Origin: Candidatus Fermentibacterota bacterium
GTDB lineage: Bacteria > JAFGKV01
DNA length: 36,504 nt
Direction: 5' to 3'
NCBI GenBank assembly: GCA_016928395.1
Contig: JAFGKV010000050.1
Span: 1 to 36,504 of the forward strand
A program made the position numbers and the translations under genes. The notes below the pieces were generated by a model. The model saw nothing but the letters and a program-made list of their open reading frames with translations. It had not been told where the DNA came from and ran no database searches. Shown here in pieces: positions 16,460 to 24,920 of this stretch. Each line of letters begins with the position of its first letter. The first letter of the stretch is position 1.

Positions 16460-17533
16460 CTACCGAGGCGGTACGGCACACTCATCACTCTGCAGAGAGG
16501 CCAGCCCCGGCGGTCGTATCGGCCTACAGGTGATGAAAGGCTCCAGACGCTCCACGATCTCGTCTACCTCGATGCCCATGAGGCAGTGTCGTTCAGGGCA
16601 TCCCCGCGGGAGTCTCCTGTCGCACGGCGAGCAGGAAAGGCTCCTTTTCACCACGATGCTGTGGGGTCCAACGGGCGCGTACAGCTCGGGATCCGAAGGT
16701 CCAAAGATGGCGATCGTCGGGGTCCCCACCGCTGCAGCAAGATGCAGCAGCATCCCGTCGTTTCCCACTGCGATCCGGCATCGGGAGAGCACTGCCGCCG
16801 CAGTTCCAACATCCGTAGCACCGATCAAGTCAGTAATGCCGTCATCCCCAGTTTGTGTGGTGAGCTGTCTGCCCATGTCCCCCTCGTCCGGACCACCCAG
16901 CAACACGATCTGTGCGCCTCGCCCTCGCAACCGGAGGACAAGCTCGGCAAACCTGTTCAGGGGCCAGCGTTTGTGGGCGATGTGCCTGTTGCTGCCCGGA
17001 CTGAGAGCGATCCAGCATCCGTCGGAGCCCAGCAAGTCACGGGCGTGTTCCAGTTCCATCTCGTAGGGCACAATGCGTGGAGTGACTCCTGAATTGACCC
17101 CTGCGGCCCGGCCCAGTGCCTGATTTCGTTTCACCGCGTGAGTCCGCGGGGTCACCGCGATCATGTCGGTCCATGCCCATCTCATCCAGCCGCGCCCTTC
17201 ACCTATCCGTAGAGGGGCGCGGCTGGCCATGGCCATGAGTGCCGAGTAGTAGGGGTTCATGCCGGTGGTGGTGAGCACCAGGCTGAATCGCTGGCGCATG
17301 ATCCATGGGGCAAGAGCGGCTCCCCGCGTAAGCCTGTGTGGCCATCGGGGCACATAGTCAACCACCGTGTCGGCAAGACGAAACCGGCGCGCCAAATCCG
17401 CCGGGGATCCGGCCCGCGCCAGCACCACCAGGCGGTCACTGCGGGCCCGCCGAAGCGCCTCGAGCAACGGCTGGGCCAGGAGGATGTCTCCCACACCCAA
17501 CGTGCTCATGACCAAGACCCCCGACCGCGTCAC
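16460..17533 (-). CDS. Family 9 (heptosyltransferase-like) glycosyltransferase
   Basis: The 357-residue protein is a GT9, the family of LPS heptosyltransferases. The N-terminal domain begins SGVLVMSTLGVGDILLAQPL. The C-terminal donor domain carries ALSPGSNRHIAHKRWPLNRF, IVLLGGPDEGD, GNDGMLLHLAAAVGTPT and IFGPSDPELYAPVGP. The usual DTG in the NDTG..H motif reads NDGML, a mild variation. A GTG start at 17533 overlaps the CapK-like stop (GTGA); ATG 17509 is an alternative. It is the last gene of the overlapping glycan cluster. Transfer of a heptose or another sugar to a lipid core is inferred from family. Confidence 0.92.
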   Translation of the reverse strand: MTRSGVLVMSTLGVGDILLAQPLLEALRRARSDRLVVLARAGSPADLARRFRLADTVVDYVPRWPHRLTRGAALAPWIMRQRFSLVLTTTGMNPYYSALMAMASRAPLRIGEGRGWMRWAWTDMIAVTPRTHAVKRNQALGRAAGVNSGVTPRIVPYEMELEHARDLLGSDGCWIALSPGSNRHIAHKRWPLNRFAELVLRLRGRGAQIVLLGGPDEGDMGRQLTTQTGDDGITDLIGATDVGTAAAVLSRCRIAVGNDGMLLHLAAAVGTPTIAIFGPSDPELYAPVGPHSIVVKRSLSCSPCDRRLPRGCPERHCLMGIEVDEIVERLEPFITCRPIRPPGLASLQSDECAVPPR

Positions 17534-18876
17534 GGCCTGTACTCGCTTCGATCCACCAGGACCGCTTTGCCACCGGGGCCTGCGTGAAGGCGGTCGACCC
17601 GCACCAGGCGGTAGTCGATGGCATCGCCAGTTCTGATGCGCAGCGAATCCAGCAGGTTTGATGGCGCAGCCGCGCCAGCGCGGCATACGTATCGGATCTC
17701 CGCCACGCCGGGCGCGCGCGGGAAGAAGCGTAGCTCCTCAATTCCCCCTAGCTCAGCCGACCCCAGCCCGAAGCGGAGAGCAACGCGCGTACCGTCATGG
17801 GCGATGAGGTACTCGGGAGGCCTACCCTCCAGGATACTCAGGACCCGGAACGCCCGTCCGCATGCACAGCCATCGGGAGAGAATGCGGCGTGGTCTCCGG
17901 TGCGGTATCGTATGAAGGGCATGGCCCGGTTGTGAAAACCGGTGGCTACGATTTCCCCCACAGCACCCGGAAGCACCGGCTCCCCCGCCGCATCCAGAAT
18001 CTCCGCATACCCGTAGTCTTCGAAAACGTGGTAGCTCCCGTGCTCACACTGCGCCGCGGCCACTGCACGTTCGGCGTGACCGTAGAAATCCGTCGCTGTT
18101 GCTCCCAGAGTCTCCTCGATGATGGCACGGTCCTCGGGCAAGAGACTCTCGGAGCTGGTCACGATCGCGCGGAGGGGGGGAAGACTCAGTCCCCGTTCCC
18201 GCACCAAGCGCGCGAACTTGGCGGCGGCAGATGGATATGCCAATAGCGCGTGGGGTTGGAATCGAGCCATGGCGCGGACATAGGGTTCGATCGTGGCATG
18301 GGAGAGTTGAAACACCGAGAGCACCAAGGCGCGATGCTGGGGCACGACCTGCCACCATCGCGACTCAGGACCACGGGGACCATGCACGAGGCCGCCACGG
18401 AGGATGACCCTGCGGAACCCCTTCGGTAGGCCAGCCCAACGGAATAGTCGCCGGTGGAAGGCGTGTTCCCACCAGAGCGCACCCGGCCAGTCCCAGCGCA
18501 CCCCCAGCGGCACCCCCGAACGACCGGTGGTGGCGCCCCCCCGTGTTCTCCACTTCGGGAGACAATCCGACCGAAACTCATCGATTCGTTCCGAAATGGT
18601 GGACCTGTCTACGACGGGCCAGTGTTGAAGGTCTTCGACTGTGCGAAGGGGGAGCCCCCCCGGCGCATGCTCCCGATAGAACGCGACATGACGGACAGCC
18701 CGGGATAGCACGCGGTTGAGACGCTGCACCCTCTCGGCGCGAATACGCTCCCGTGTCCAGGTCTCGGCCTGCAGGACCGCGCGGCTCCGCCGCCAGAGCC
18801 CCATGGGCTCCCGCAGTGCTGAAGGAACCAGGGCGAGGGTATGCTTGGCTCCCTGCGTGACGTACCACTCTAGCAC
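17530..18876 (-). CDS. CapK/PaaK-like adenylate-forming enzyme (coenzyme F390 synthetase-related)
   Basis: The 448-residue protein belongs to the phenylacetate-CoA ligase-like family in which CapK proteins of capsule loci are found. Visible marks are YREHAPGG near the N-terminus, the phosphate loop GGATTGRSGVPLGV, VTSSESLLPEDRAIIE, FYGHAERAVAAAQCEH and FIRYRTGDHAAF, with a lysine-containing end GPGGKAVLVDRS. Family members activate carboxylates as AMP esters; CapK homologues are thought to activate an organic acid for glycan decoration. It starts at GTG 18876, overlapping the preceding GT4 gene by 7 bases (GTGCTAG). The substrate is unknown. Confidence 0.9.
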   Translation of the reverse strand: MLEWYVTQGAKHTLALVPSALREPMGLWRRSRAVLQAETWTRERIRAERVQRLNRVLSRAVRHVAFYREHAPGGLPLRTVEDLQHWPVVDRSTISERIDEFRSDCLPKWRTRGGATTGRSGVPLGVRWDWPGALWWEHAFHRRLFRWAGLPKGFRRVILRGGLVHGPRGPESRWWQVVPQHRALVLSVFQLSHATIEPYVRAMARFQPHALLAYPSAAAKFARLVRERGLSLPPLRAIVTSSESLLPEDRAIIEETLGATATDFYGHAERAVAAAQCEHGSYHVFEDYGYAEILDAAGEPVLPGAVGEIVATGFHNRAMPFIRYRTGDHAAFSPDGCACGRAFRVLSILEGRPPEYLIAHDGTRVALRFGLGSAELGGIEELRFFPRAPGVAEIRYVCRAGAAAPSNLLDSLRIRTGDAIDYRLVRVDRLHAGPGGKAVLVDRSEYRP

Positions 18877-20003
18877 GTCCGTGCTCCCAGCACAGCCTCA
18901 TAGCAGGCAAGAATCCGGTCGACAACGGTCTCACCGGCGTCACCCAAGGGTTCGCGGTGCAGCGAGCGCGCGGTACGGATGGCCTCCGCGAGGGACTCGG
19001 GGTCTTCGTTTCGGCACATCACGACGCCATCCGGCCGCGGCACCACGTCGCTGGCGACCGCAGGCGTGCCCAAAGCCAGGGCTTCGTGAATGCTCAGACT
19101 GTCGCCATCGGCTCTGGTGGGGCGGGCCAGAACATCTGCCGCTTGAATGGCGCCCAACACAATGGCCCGGGGAAGGTCATGGCATGTCCGCATTTCGACA
19201 CGGTCTCCCGCAGCACCAAGTGCTCTCTCCAGTGCGGCCTCCGCATCGGGATCAGCCCTGCCGGATACGATGGCGAGAATCCTTGGGGTACAGCCGCTGC
19301 CACCAAGAAGGGTGCAGGCCTGTATCAGCAGATCGAACCCATACACCGTGCGCAGAGATCCGACGGCGACGATGGATGGATCGCCACCGTGCAAGAACTG
19401 CGCAAGATCGGGATCCGTCTGTGGCGGCACGCCCAAGGGCAGCCTGCATCCCACGACTCTCACCATGACCTGCGACAGCAGGGGCAGTCCCCGCACGTGT
19501 TCGGCCATGGCCTGATTGGACACTAAGATCACAGCTGCCCGGCGTAGCGCGAAACACAAGAGAAGTCGATGGGCGGGGGCGTAGCCGGCCACCCTGTCAC
19601 CGAACCGGCCGGCCAGAATATTGTAGATGAAGGGCGTGTGCCGGATGGCAGAGGCCAGGGCCACGATGACCTCGAAACCGAGGACTCGCGAGTCGCTCGC
19701 TGTGAGATGGAACGCTGAAAAGCGTCGTGTCAGCAGCACACGCATCAGAGTCGTTCGTGTGAGGGCCGCACCTGCGGACCCTCGTGGCCGCGCCGCCACG
19801 TCAACGGCTACAACTCCTACGCCACGAGAGGCCAGTTCATCACTAAGCCGTCTATTGTAGATCGCTTGTCCTCCCGAAGGCGGAGGGAACGCCCCAATCA
19901 ACGCGATCGGAATCACGGTCTTTGCTGAACTCGGCGCATTGCTGGACCGGAGTATTGAGGTGTGGGCACGCCGAGATTCACCAGGGGCGCTCGTGCGACC
20001 CAT
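18870..20003 (-). CDS. Family 4 glycosyltransferase
   Basis: The product (377 residues from ATG 20003) has the GT-B fold of GT4. The N-terminal donor-independent half opens PIALIGAFPPPSGGQAIYNRRL. The C-terminal half has IVAVGSLRTVYGFDLLIQA, a DVLARPTRADGDSLSIHEAL segment (the family EX7E region) and LGTPAVASDV. The first 29 residues are hydrophilic and not typical of the family; a GTG at 19916 would begin exactly at the fold (VIPIALIG), so the start is uncertain. It lies 3 bases after the radical SAM gene stop and overlaps the CapK-like gene. Confidence 0.88.
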   Translation of the reverse strand: MGRTSAPGESRRAHTSILRSSNAPSSAKTVIPIALIGAFPPPSGGQAIYNRRLSDELASRGVGVVAVDVAARPRGSAGAALTRTTLMRVLLTRRFSAFHLTASDSRVLGFEVIVALASAIRHTPFIYNILAGRFGDRVAGYAPAHRLLLCFALRRAAVILVSNQAMAEHVRGLPLLSQVMVRVVGCRLPLGVPPQTDPDLAQFLHGGDPSIVAVGSLRTVYGFDLLIQACTLLGGSGCTPRILAIVSGRADPDAEAALERALGAAGDRVEMRTCHDLPRAIVLGAIQAADVLARPTRADGDSLSIHEALALGTPAVASDVVPRPDGVVMCRNEDPESLAEAIRTARSLHREPLGDAGETVVDRILACYEAVLGARTC

Positions 20004-20006
20004 GGA

Positions 20007-21002
20007 TCAGCCGTAGTACTGGCGGTGGCAGCAGCGCAGGCATCCCGGCAGCATCGAGCCGCGTCGTCTGGCAGCCCGGAACTTTCGCCAGCGCGGCGAG
20101 TTCCAGATCTGCGGCAGAGGCTGCTCACGCAGAGTCCCCATGTACAGATCGAGACATGGCGCAACCTCCGCACCGGGGTACACCCGGGCCACGACCCACG
20201 GCACCACGCAGAGGGTGCCAAACGGATAGTCGAGATCGCGGTAGTACGGATTGATGTCTCCCTCCCTAATAGGCGGAAACACGTTCAGTCGCATGCCGAA
20301 GCTTCGACCGCGAATACTCTGAAGCTGCCTGCCTATCTCCTCTGGGTTCATGGCCCGGGCGAGGTCGATTGTGGAGCGATCGAAGACCAGATGCTGCAAA
20401 GTGAGGGAATCGGCGCCCCACGCTGCCAGGTCGGTAACGGTCTCCTGGAGCCGGGCCTGATTGTCGGGACTGATCGTGCAGTTCAGCGCGATGCTCGGGG
20501 TCTTCTTCCGGGCCTGGAGCACACGGCTCACCCCCTCCCGTGCGGCCTGATAGCTGCCAGTGACCCCTCGAATGTGGTCATGGAGACCCTCGGGGCCGTC
20601 GACACTCACCGTGATATGGTTGACGCCCCAGGCCGCCAGGTCCTTGGCGTAGCGGGGAAGGAAATACCCGTTCGTGGTGATACTGGTGGCGAATCCCTGG
20701 CGACACGCCTGGCGGACCAGTTCCGCGAAGGCGACATGCACCATGGGTTCTCCCCCGATGAAGTGCACTACAGGCTTGCGCCACCACCATCGCCGGGCGA
20801 GGTCATCGAGGGTTCGCGAGACAAGATCGGCATCCAGATGAATCCCCGACGTGCTTCTGGTAGAACACATGGCACAGCGGAGATTGCACGCCCCGGTGAG
20901 CGTAAAGCTGACCATAAACGGCTGATATGACCAGCCACCCTGAAGACGTACCATCCCGCTTACACGATGGTGCTGCCAGGAGAGAATTCGTTTTAGGTTC
21001 AC
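20007..21002 (-). CDS. Radical SAM protein with SPASM-like C-terminal cysteines
   Basis: The 331-residue protein binds a radical-SAM [4Fe-4S] cluster through Cys39, Cys43 and Cys46 (TLTGACNLRCAMCSTR). FIGGEPMVH supplies the GGEP SAM-contacting motif and ITTNGYFLPR the next strand. C-terminal cysteines at 265, 283, 321, 324 and 325 (ending PGCLRCCHRQYYG) look like a SPASM/twitch auxiliary-cluster site. Such proteins modify peptides or sugars or act in cofactor pathways. Its start ATGA overlaps the stop of the upstream GT4, so it is translated with the glycan enzymes. A role in making an unusual sugar or acid is inferred from context. Confidence 0.93.
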   Translation of the reverse strand: MNLKRILSWQHHRVSGMVRLQGGWSYQPFMVSFTLTGACNLRCAMCSTRSTSGIHLDADLVSRTLDDLARRWWWRKPVVHFIGGEPMVHVAFAELVRQACRQGFATSITTNGYFLPRYAKDLAAWGVNHITVSVDGPEGLHDHIRGVTGSYQAAREGVSRVLQARKKTPSIALNCTISPDNQARLQETVTDLAAWGADSLTLQHLVFDRSTIDLARAMNPEEIGRQLQSIRGRSFGMRLNVFPPIREGDINPYYRDLDYPFGTLCVVPWVVARVYPGAEVAPCLDLYMGTLREQPLPQIWNSPRWRKFRAARRRGSMLPGCLRCCHRQYYG

Positions 21003-22144
21003 GATGTGATTCCCTCGCGTCGTATGGGACTTCGCACATTGAGGGCCGCGTCATAGACTTCGCGGGTCTGCACTGCCATGCGATGGGGTGTAAACTGGGC
21101 CACGGTCTGCGCCGCCGCATCAACCATGTGTTGTCGGAGCTCATCATCTGTCAGCAATTCGTTCAGCCGCCCTCGGAGAAGCTCATCGTCCTCGTAGGGC
21201 ACAAGAAAGCCGTCTTTCCCGTCGTGGATCAACTCGCCTGCGCCACCATCGGATGGGCCTACCACCGCACACCCCGCGGCCATAGCCTCCATAAAGACCA
21301 GGCCGAAGGCCTCGGTCACTCCCGGCAAGGCCACAACCTTGGCCTTGCGGTAGAGAGATGCCAGGGCATCACCGTGAACCAGGCCGAAGCGCTTGATTCG
21401 CGGCCAGAGGCCGTTTTTGATGGCCAGCGATGCCATGGGGGAAGGTATCCTGGTGCCTGCAACCCACAGTTCGGCATCGGGTACGGCGAGGTAGGGCAGA
21501 CAGGCCACAAGGCGGTCAAGCCCCTTGCGGTAAGGGTTCCCGCCCACAAAGAGGATGCTGTCGTTCCGGCCGGCGGCGTCTCCCTTATCGATAGCAAGAT
21601 CCAGCCCGATGTGAATCGTCGTCATGCATCCGCCTGGGTGGTACGCGTGGAGGACCCTGGTCTTGGTCGCATCGGAATTGGCGATGAGCGCGTGAACCTT
21701 CCCGTAGGCGACTCGTTCCAGGGCTCGGGCAATGGTCGCATAGGCGAGGCGGGTGGGCCAGTCCGGATACCGGGAGCGATGCCGCCAGTAGTACCCTGGA
21801 TCGACGAAGTAGTAGTCATGCACCGTGCCCACCGAGGCGATGTCCCGCGTCCTGAACCACAAGGCCTCACGGGCGTCGATGAAGTGTACGAGGTCAACAT
21901 CGCGCAACGGGCGCAGACGTCGCGAGAATGCCCATGCATGGCCCATCCATCGGGCATGATTGGGCAGTCGGCGAAATGGGACCGGGAGGAAATCCAGGCC
22001 CGGCACGGAAGCGCATTGGCTCGGCGGACACGCCACGACTACCTGGATCCCCAAGCGGAGCAAGCCCGCTGCCAGGGCCCGCGCATAGGTTCCGACACCG
22101 CTATACGGCAAGGCATACTGCCCGGTGGCAAGGCAGACCCTCAC
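20999..22144 (-). CDS. Family 4 glycosyltransferase
   Basis: A 381-residue GT4 starts at GTG 22144, whose GTGA overlaps the preceding stop, with GGAG 5 bases upstream. The N-terminal domain opens VCLATGQYALPYSGVGTYAR. The acceptor-side segment DLVHFIDAREALW and HDYYFVDPGYYWR precede the donor domain. That domain holds SILFVGGNPYRKGLDRLVAC, VVALPGVTEAFGLVFMEAMA (E-x7-E) and GCAVVGPSDGGAGELI. It lies between another GT4 and the radical SAM gene, each with 4-base overlaps. Donor and acceptor are unknown. Confidence 0.93.
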   Translation of the reverse strand: MRVCLATGQYALPYSGVGTYARALAAGLLRLGIQVVVACPPSQCASVPGLDFLPVPFRRLPNHARWMGHAWAFSRRLRPLRDVDLVHFIDAREALWFRTRDIASVGTVHDYYFVDPGYYWRHRSRYPDWPTRLAYATIARALERVAYGKVHALIANSDATKTRVLHAYHPGGCMTTIHIGLDLAIDKGDAAGRNDSILFVGGNPYRKGLDRLVACLPYLAVPDAELWVAGTRIPSPMASLAIKNGLWPRIKRFGLVHGDALASLYRKAKVVALPGVTEAFGLVFMEAMAAGCAVVGPSDGGAGELIHDGKDGFLVPYEDDELLRGRLNELLTDDELRQHMVDAAAQTVAQFTPHRMAVQTREVYDAALNVRSPIRREGITS

Positions 22145-23301
22145 GCCATCTCCGCCAGAGTCGCCCTCACCCACCGCGCGAAGCGAGGGCCGATGACGTT
22201 CCAGTCATACTGAGCCGCGGTCTCCCTCCCTCTGAGAGACATTCCCGTTCTTCGATCCGCAGCATCGAGCAGTTCCGTCAGGCACGCAGCCACTGCCGAG
22301 GGTTCGGGCCGCGTCACTACACCCGCACCGCTCTCTCTGGCTATCCGGGCGCCGTCGCCTACCGGTGTCGTGACAAAAGGAAGCCCCGCCGCCATATACT
22401 CCAGGATCTTCAAATGGAAGGCATACCGGTTCCAACGGGTCGGCGGGAGGATTGCCAGGCCGACCCACGCTGCGGCCATCAGAGGAGGCGTAGCGTTACT
22501 CGATATGCTGCCGTGCCATGTAACAAACGACGCCAGACCAAGGCGTTGGGCAAGGGAGGCAAGCGGTCTTCGAGCCGGGCCGTCTCCTGCTACCACAATG
22601 CGTATTTCGCGCTTCATCAATGGAAACGCCCTGAGCACGACATCGAGGCCGCAATCGCGCTCCAGGCCACCCACGTAGAGAATGGTTGGCTCCGGAGATT
22701 CTGCGCGGGGAAGCCCAAAAAGGCGCGTGTGCACGCCATTTGGGTAGAGGTGGGTTGACTTTGCGCCGGTCTCAGCAGCGTGACGCTGCAGGGAGAACCC
22801 AGCACATGAGACGGATGTCGCACCGCGCAGGGCACATTCCTGCCACCTGTTGAGGATCCAGCGATGGGGTCCATCAACTCGGCCTCCGCCATAGTCATCC
22901 GCATGATCATAGATGAAGCGGATCCCTCTATCACGGCAGGCCATGGCGGGTACAGGGCCCTGAACCAACGCTACCTTCTCCACGGGCGCCACCGCACGCA
23001 GAGCCGTGCGCAGCATCACGCGATTGATTACCGGTCCCAGCAAGCTGGGCAAAGGGCTGCGTCTCACCGCGGTGGTAGTCCCCGCCAGCCAGATGAGCGG
23101 GCATCCCTCGCCGACAACCCGGCGGGGCCACCCGCGCAAGGGGGATCCGGGCGGCGCCTGGTCACCGCTGATGCCGATCCCCGGAGGGACGAGACTCACC
23201 TTGCGCAAAGGAGCCAGGGACTCGAGGAATGCGGCAAGGTGCCGTATGCGGTGCTCGTGATGGTGGAACAAGTCATTGGCAACCAGGAGCAGGGAATCCA
23301 T
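22141..23301 (-). CDS. Family 4-like glycosyltransferase
   Basis: The 386-residue protein starts at ATG 23301, with GAGG about 11 bases upstream. It begins MDSLLLVANDLFHHHEHRIR, the type of N-terminus seen in glycosyltransferases with an HxxxR-rich first loop. Donor-domain marks are ILYVGGLERDCGLDVVLRAF, IVVAGDGPARRPLASLA, FHLKILEYMAAGLPFVTTPVG and GAGVVTRPEPSAV. The region FIYDHADDYGGGR (about 128-140) and the arginine-rich middle are less conserved. It is the first gene after the small basic protein gene and a short hairpin. Confidence 0.9.
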   Translation of the reverse strand: MDSLLLVANDLFHHHEHRIRHLAAFLESLAPLRKVSLVPPGIGISGDQAPPGSPLRGWPRRVVGEGCPLIWLAGTTTAVRRSPLPSLLGPVINRVMLRTALRAVAPVEKVALVQGPVPAMACRDRGIRFIYDHADDYGGGRVDGPHRWILNRWQECALRGATSVSCAGFSLQRHAAETGAKSTHLYPNGVHTRLFGLPRAESPEPTILYVGGLERDCGLDVVLRAFPLMKREIRIVVAGDGPARRPLASLAQRLGLASFVTWHGSISSNATPPLMAAAWVGLAILPPTRWNRYAFHLKILEYMAAGLPFVTTPVGDGARIARESGAGVVTRPEPSAVAACLTELLDAADRRTGMSLRGRETAAQYDWNVIGPRFARWVRATLAEMA

Positions 23302-23382
23302 GTCGTTACCGCCTCAGCCGAACCGCGGCCCGGGGCCCGGCGGGTCGACAGGGCTCGATGGCTATGGTACGATGCGAGCCGG

Positions 23383-23398
23383 CCGCCGTCAGCGGCGG
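23383..23398 (-). terminator. Short GC hairpin after the small basic protein gene
   Basis: The sequence CCGCCGTCAGCGGCGG forms a 6-bp stem with a 4-base loop, 32 bases downstream of the 42-residue gene stop and 81 bases upstream of the next start. There is no T-run, so it could be a weak or Rho-assisted terminator or an RNA-processing hairpin rather than a true intrinsic terminator. Confidence 0.3.
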
Positions 23399-23430
23399 AG
23401 GGTCTTGGTGTGCGATATAGAAACGAGGTG

Positions 23431-23559
23431 TCAGCCTGTCTGCGGGGCTCGAACCTCTTTCGTTCGGTTCTCGCGCTGGGCCTTGCGTTGGGCGCGTTTG
23501 CGCTTCAGTTGGCGGACTCGCCTGCGGTGAATCTCCGTACGCCTCACTATTCTGCTCAT
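23431..23559 (-). CDS. 42-residue very basic protein, unknown (possible ribosome-associated or RNA-binding)
   Basis: The start ATG (23557-23559) is preceded by a complete AAGGAGGT ribosome site with a 4-5-base spacer, the best in the window. The product begins MSRIVRRTEIHRRRVRQLKR and continues KRAQRKAQRENRTKEVRAPQ; about 40 % of residues are Arg or Lys and the middle should be one amphipathic helix. It has no membrane segment. The length and charge resemble small ribosomal or RNA-chaperone proteins, but I cannot match a family. It sits between two GT4 genes with promoter-like hexamers upstream (23616-23644), so it seems to be an independent unit inside the glycan locus. Confidence 0.8.
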   Translation of the reverse strand: MSRIVRRTEIHRRRVRQLKRKRAQRKAQRENRTKEVRAPQTG

Positions 23560-23615
23560 GGAACCTCCTTGTCTGCATGTCAAGAGCTCATTGTCGCGAA
23601 CTGCTGCAATCGAGC

Positions 23616-23644
23616 ATTCTAAGGTCTGGGCGGGCTGGGAGCAA
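23616..23644 (-). promoter_or_regulatory. Candidate promoter of the 42-residue basic protein gene
   Basis: TTGCTC (23639-23644) and TAGAAT (23616-23621) lie on the minus strand with exactly 17 bases between them. The -10 hexamer matches consensus at five positions; the -35 is weak. The TAG of the -10 box is also the stop codon of the preceding GT4 gene, so the promoter is embedded in its 3' end. It would give a leader of about 50 bases before the start at 23559. Confidence 0.45.
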
Positions 23645-24920
23645 GCCCATGGCCCGATAGCTCGCCCAGCCGGCGGGAAAGATCCCTGCACCGGGCCTGT
23701 ACACTCCAGGCCCTCTCCACCCTCCGCCGCCCCCGGGCGCTGAGCCTCAGGCGAAGCTCGGGCTCATCCATGAGCCGCGCCATGGCCGCGGCCATGGCCT
23801 GCGGGTCGCCGGGCGGCACCAGCAGGCCGGCACCGGCGCCGACAAGTTCGGGAATACCGCTCACCGTGGTGGACACGGTGGGAATTCCCGTGGCCAATGC
23901 CTCAGTGAGCACCGACGGAAGACCATCCATGTTTCCCGCGTCATCCCTCCGTGCGGCGAGCACGAAGAGATCTGTCTTCGCCAGCAGATCCCTCACCGCT
24001 TCCTGCACCAGCGGGCCTTCGAAGCGCACACGATGGGAGATCCCCAGCTCCGTGGCGAGCCCCTTCAGAGAGTGCTCCAGAGGACCGGCGCCGACGATGG
24101 AAAGAAACCACGGCCTCGCGCTGAGCAGAGCCACGGCCTTGAGGAGCACATCAAAGCCTTTGATTGCGACCAGCCGGCCCACCGAGGCGATCCTGCACAC
24201 GGCCGGCTGGGGATCCGGAGGCCGGTACGCATAGGAGGACAGGTCGATGCCGACTCGAATGACCTGTACTCTGCGCGGAGAGATGCCTAAGGCCATGCCG
24301 CGGAGGAGACGGCGGTTGAACCGGCTGATAGTCCTTACCCAGGCGGCTTGGGTGATGCGACGGCCCAGCTCATCGGGATCGGAGAGGTAGATGTCGTGTG
24401 CGTGAGCCGTGGCGCTGAAGGTGGTCCCGTGAAGAATGGCCATAGTACGCGCGGCTGCTGCTGGAGACGAAAGGTAGTGCGCATGGAAGTGCTCGGGTGC
24501 GTGGGGGATCGCCTCCCGTGCGAGATAGAGTGCGCCCAGAGACGCGTGGAATGCTTCGGGGCCTCCGGCCCCGCGCAGGGCCCTCGTCAAGGTGCGGGGT
24601 GCGTGAGTTCCCCAGAACAAGAATGCCCGGGCGATATGCGCCCTGCGCCGCTCTTCGGGCAGGATGACCACAGGGGCATCCAGGGCCTGCACCATGGGAT
24701 GGGCCAGATTGTCAGGATTGGATCCGAAGGCGAAGATGGACACCTGGATGCCGAGTCTGTGCATCTCGTAGAGCTCGCGGAGGATGAATGTCTCGGAGAG
24801 CACGGGATATCGTGCCAAGACGAAACCGACGCGGGGCGCAGTGGCCGTGTAACCCGGGGATTCCCTGTCAATGCTGACTGCCCGTCTGGCCAGAATGGCA
24901 GAACCGCATGGCCCGTTCAT
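23619..24920 (-). CDS. Family 4 glycosyltransferase, WcaL/colanic-acid-type
   Basis: The 433-residue GT4 resembles exopolysaccharide glycosyltransferases of the WcaL/AmsK type. The N-terminal half has the motif VLARYPVLSETFILRELYEM and the DPxxFHAHYLSSPAAAA-like region EHFHAHYLSSPAA. The donor half has RIASVGRLVAIKGFDVLLKA, SIVGAGPLEHSLKGLA and DGLPSVLTEALATGIPTVST (E-x7-E region). Its ATGA start overlaps the DUF2723 stop. The first 29 residues are a less conserved extension. It ends the first overlapping glycan block. Confidence 0.93.
   Translation of the reverse strand: MNGPCGSAILARRAVSIDRESPGYTATAPRVGFVLARYPVLSETFILRELYEMHRLGIQVSIFAFGSNPDNLAHPMVQALDAPVVILPEERRRAHIARAFLFWGTHAPRTLTRALRGAGGPEAFHASLGALYLAREAIPHAPEHFHAHYLSSPAAAARTMAILHGTTFSATAHAHDIYLSDPDELGRRITQAAWVRTISRFNRRLLRGMALGISPRRVQVIRVGIDLSSYAYRPPDPQPAVCRIASVGRLVAIKGFDVLLKAVALLSARPWFLSIVGAGPLEHSLKGLATELGISHRVRFEGPLVQEAVRDLLAKTDLFVLAARRDDAGNMDGLPSVLTEALATGIPTVSTTVSGIPELVGAGAGLLVPPGDPQAMAAAMARLMDEPELRLRLSARGRRRVERAWSVQARCRDLSRRLGELSGHGLAPSPPRP

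Noticed and set aside
16376-17092. Plus-strand frame opposite the GT9 gene
   Set aside because: It mirrors conserved GT9 motifs on the other strand and resembles no known protein.
20927-22213. 428-residue plus-strand frame opposite a GT4 and a radical SAM start
   Set aside because: Long only because of high GC; both minus-strand genes there have clear family motifs and overlapping starts.
23578-23583. Perfect TTGACA on the minus strand close to the basic-protein start
   Set aside because: No -10 element follows at suitable distance, and it would start transcription inside the gene.
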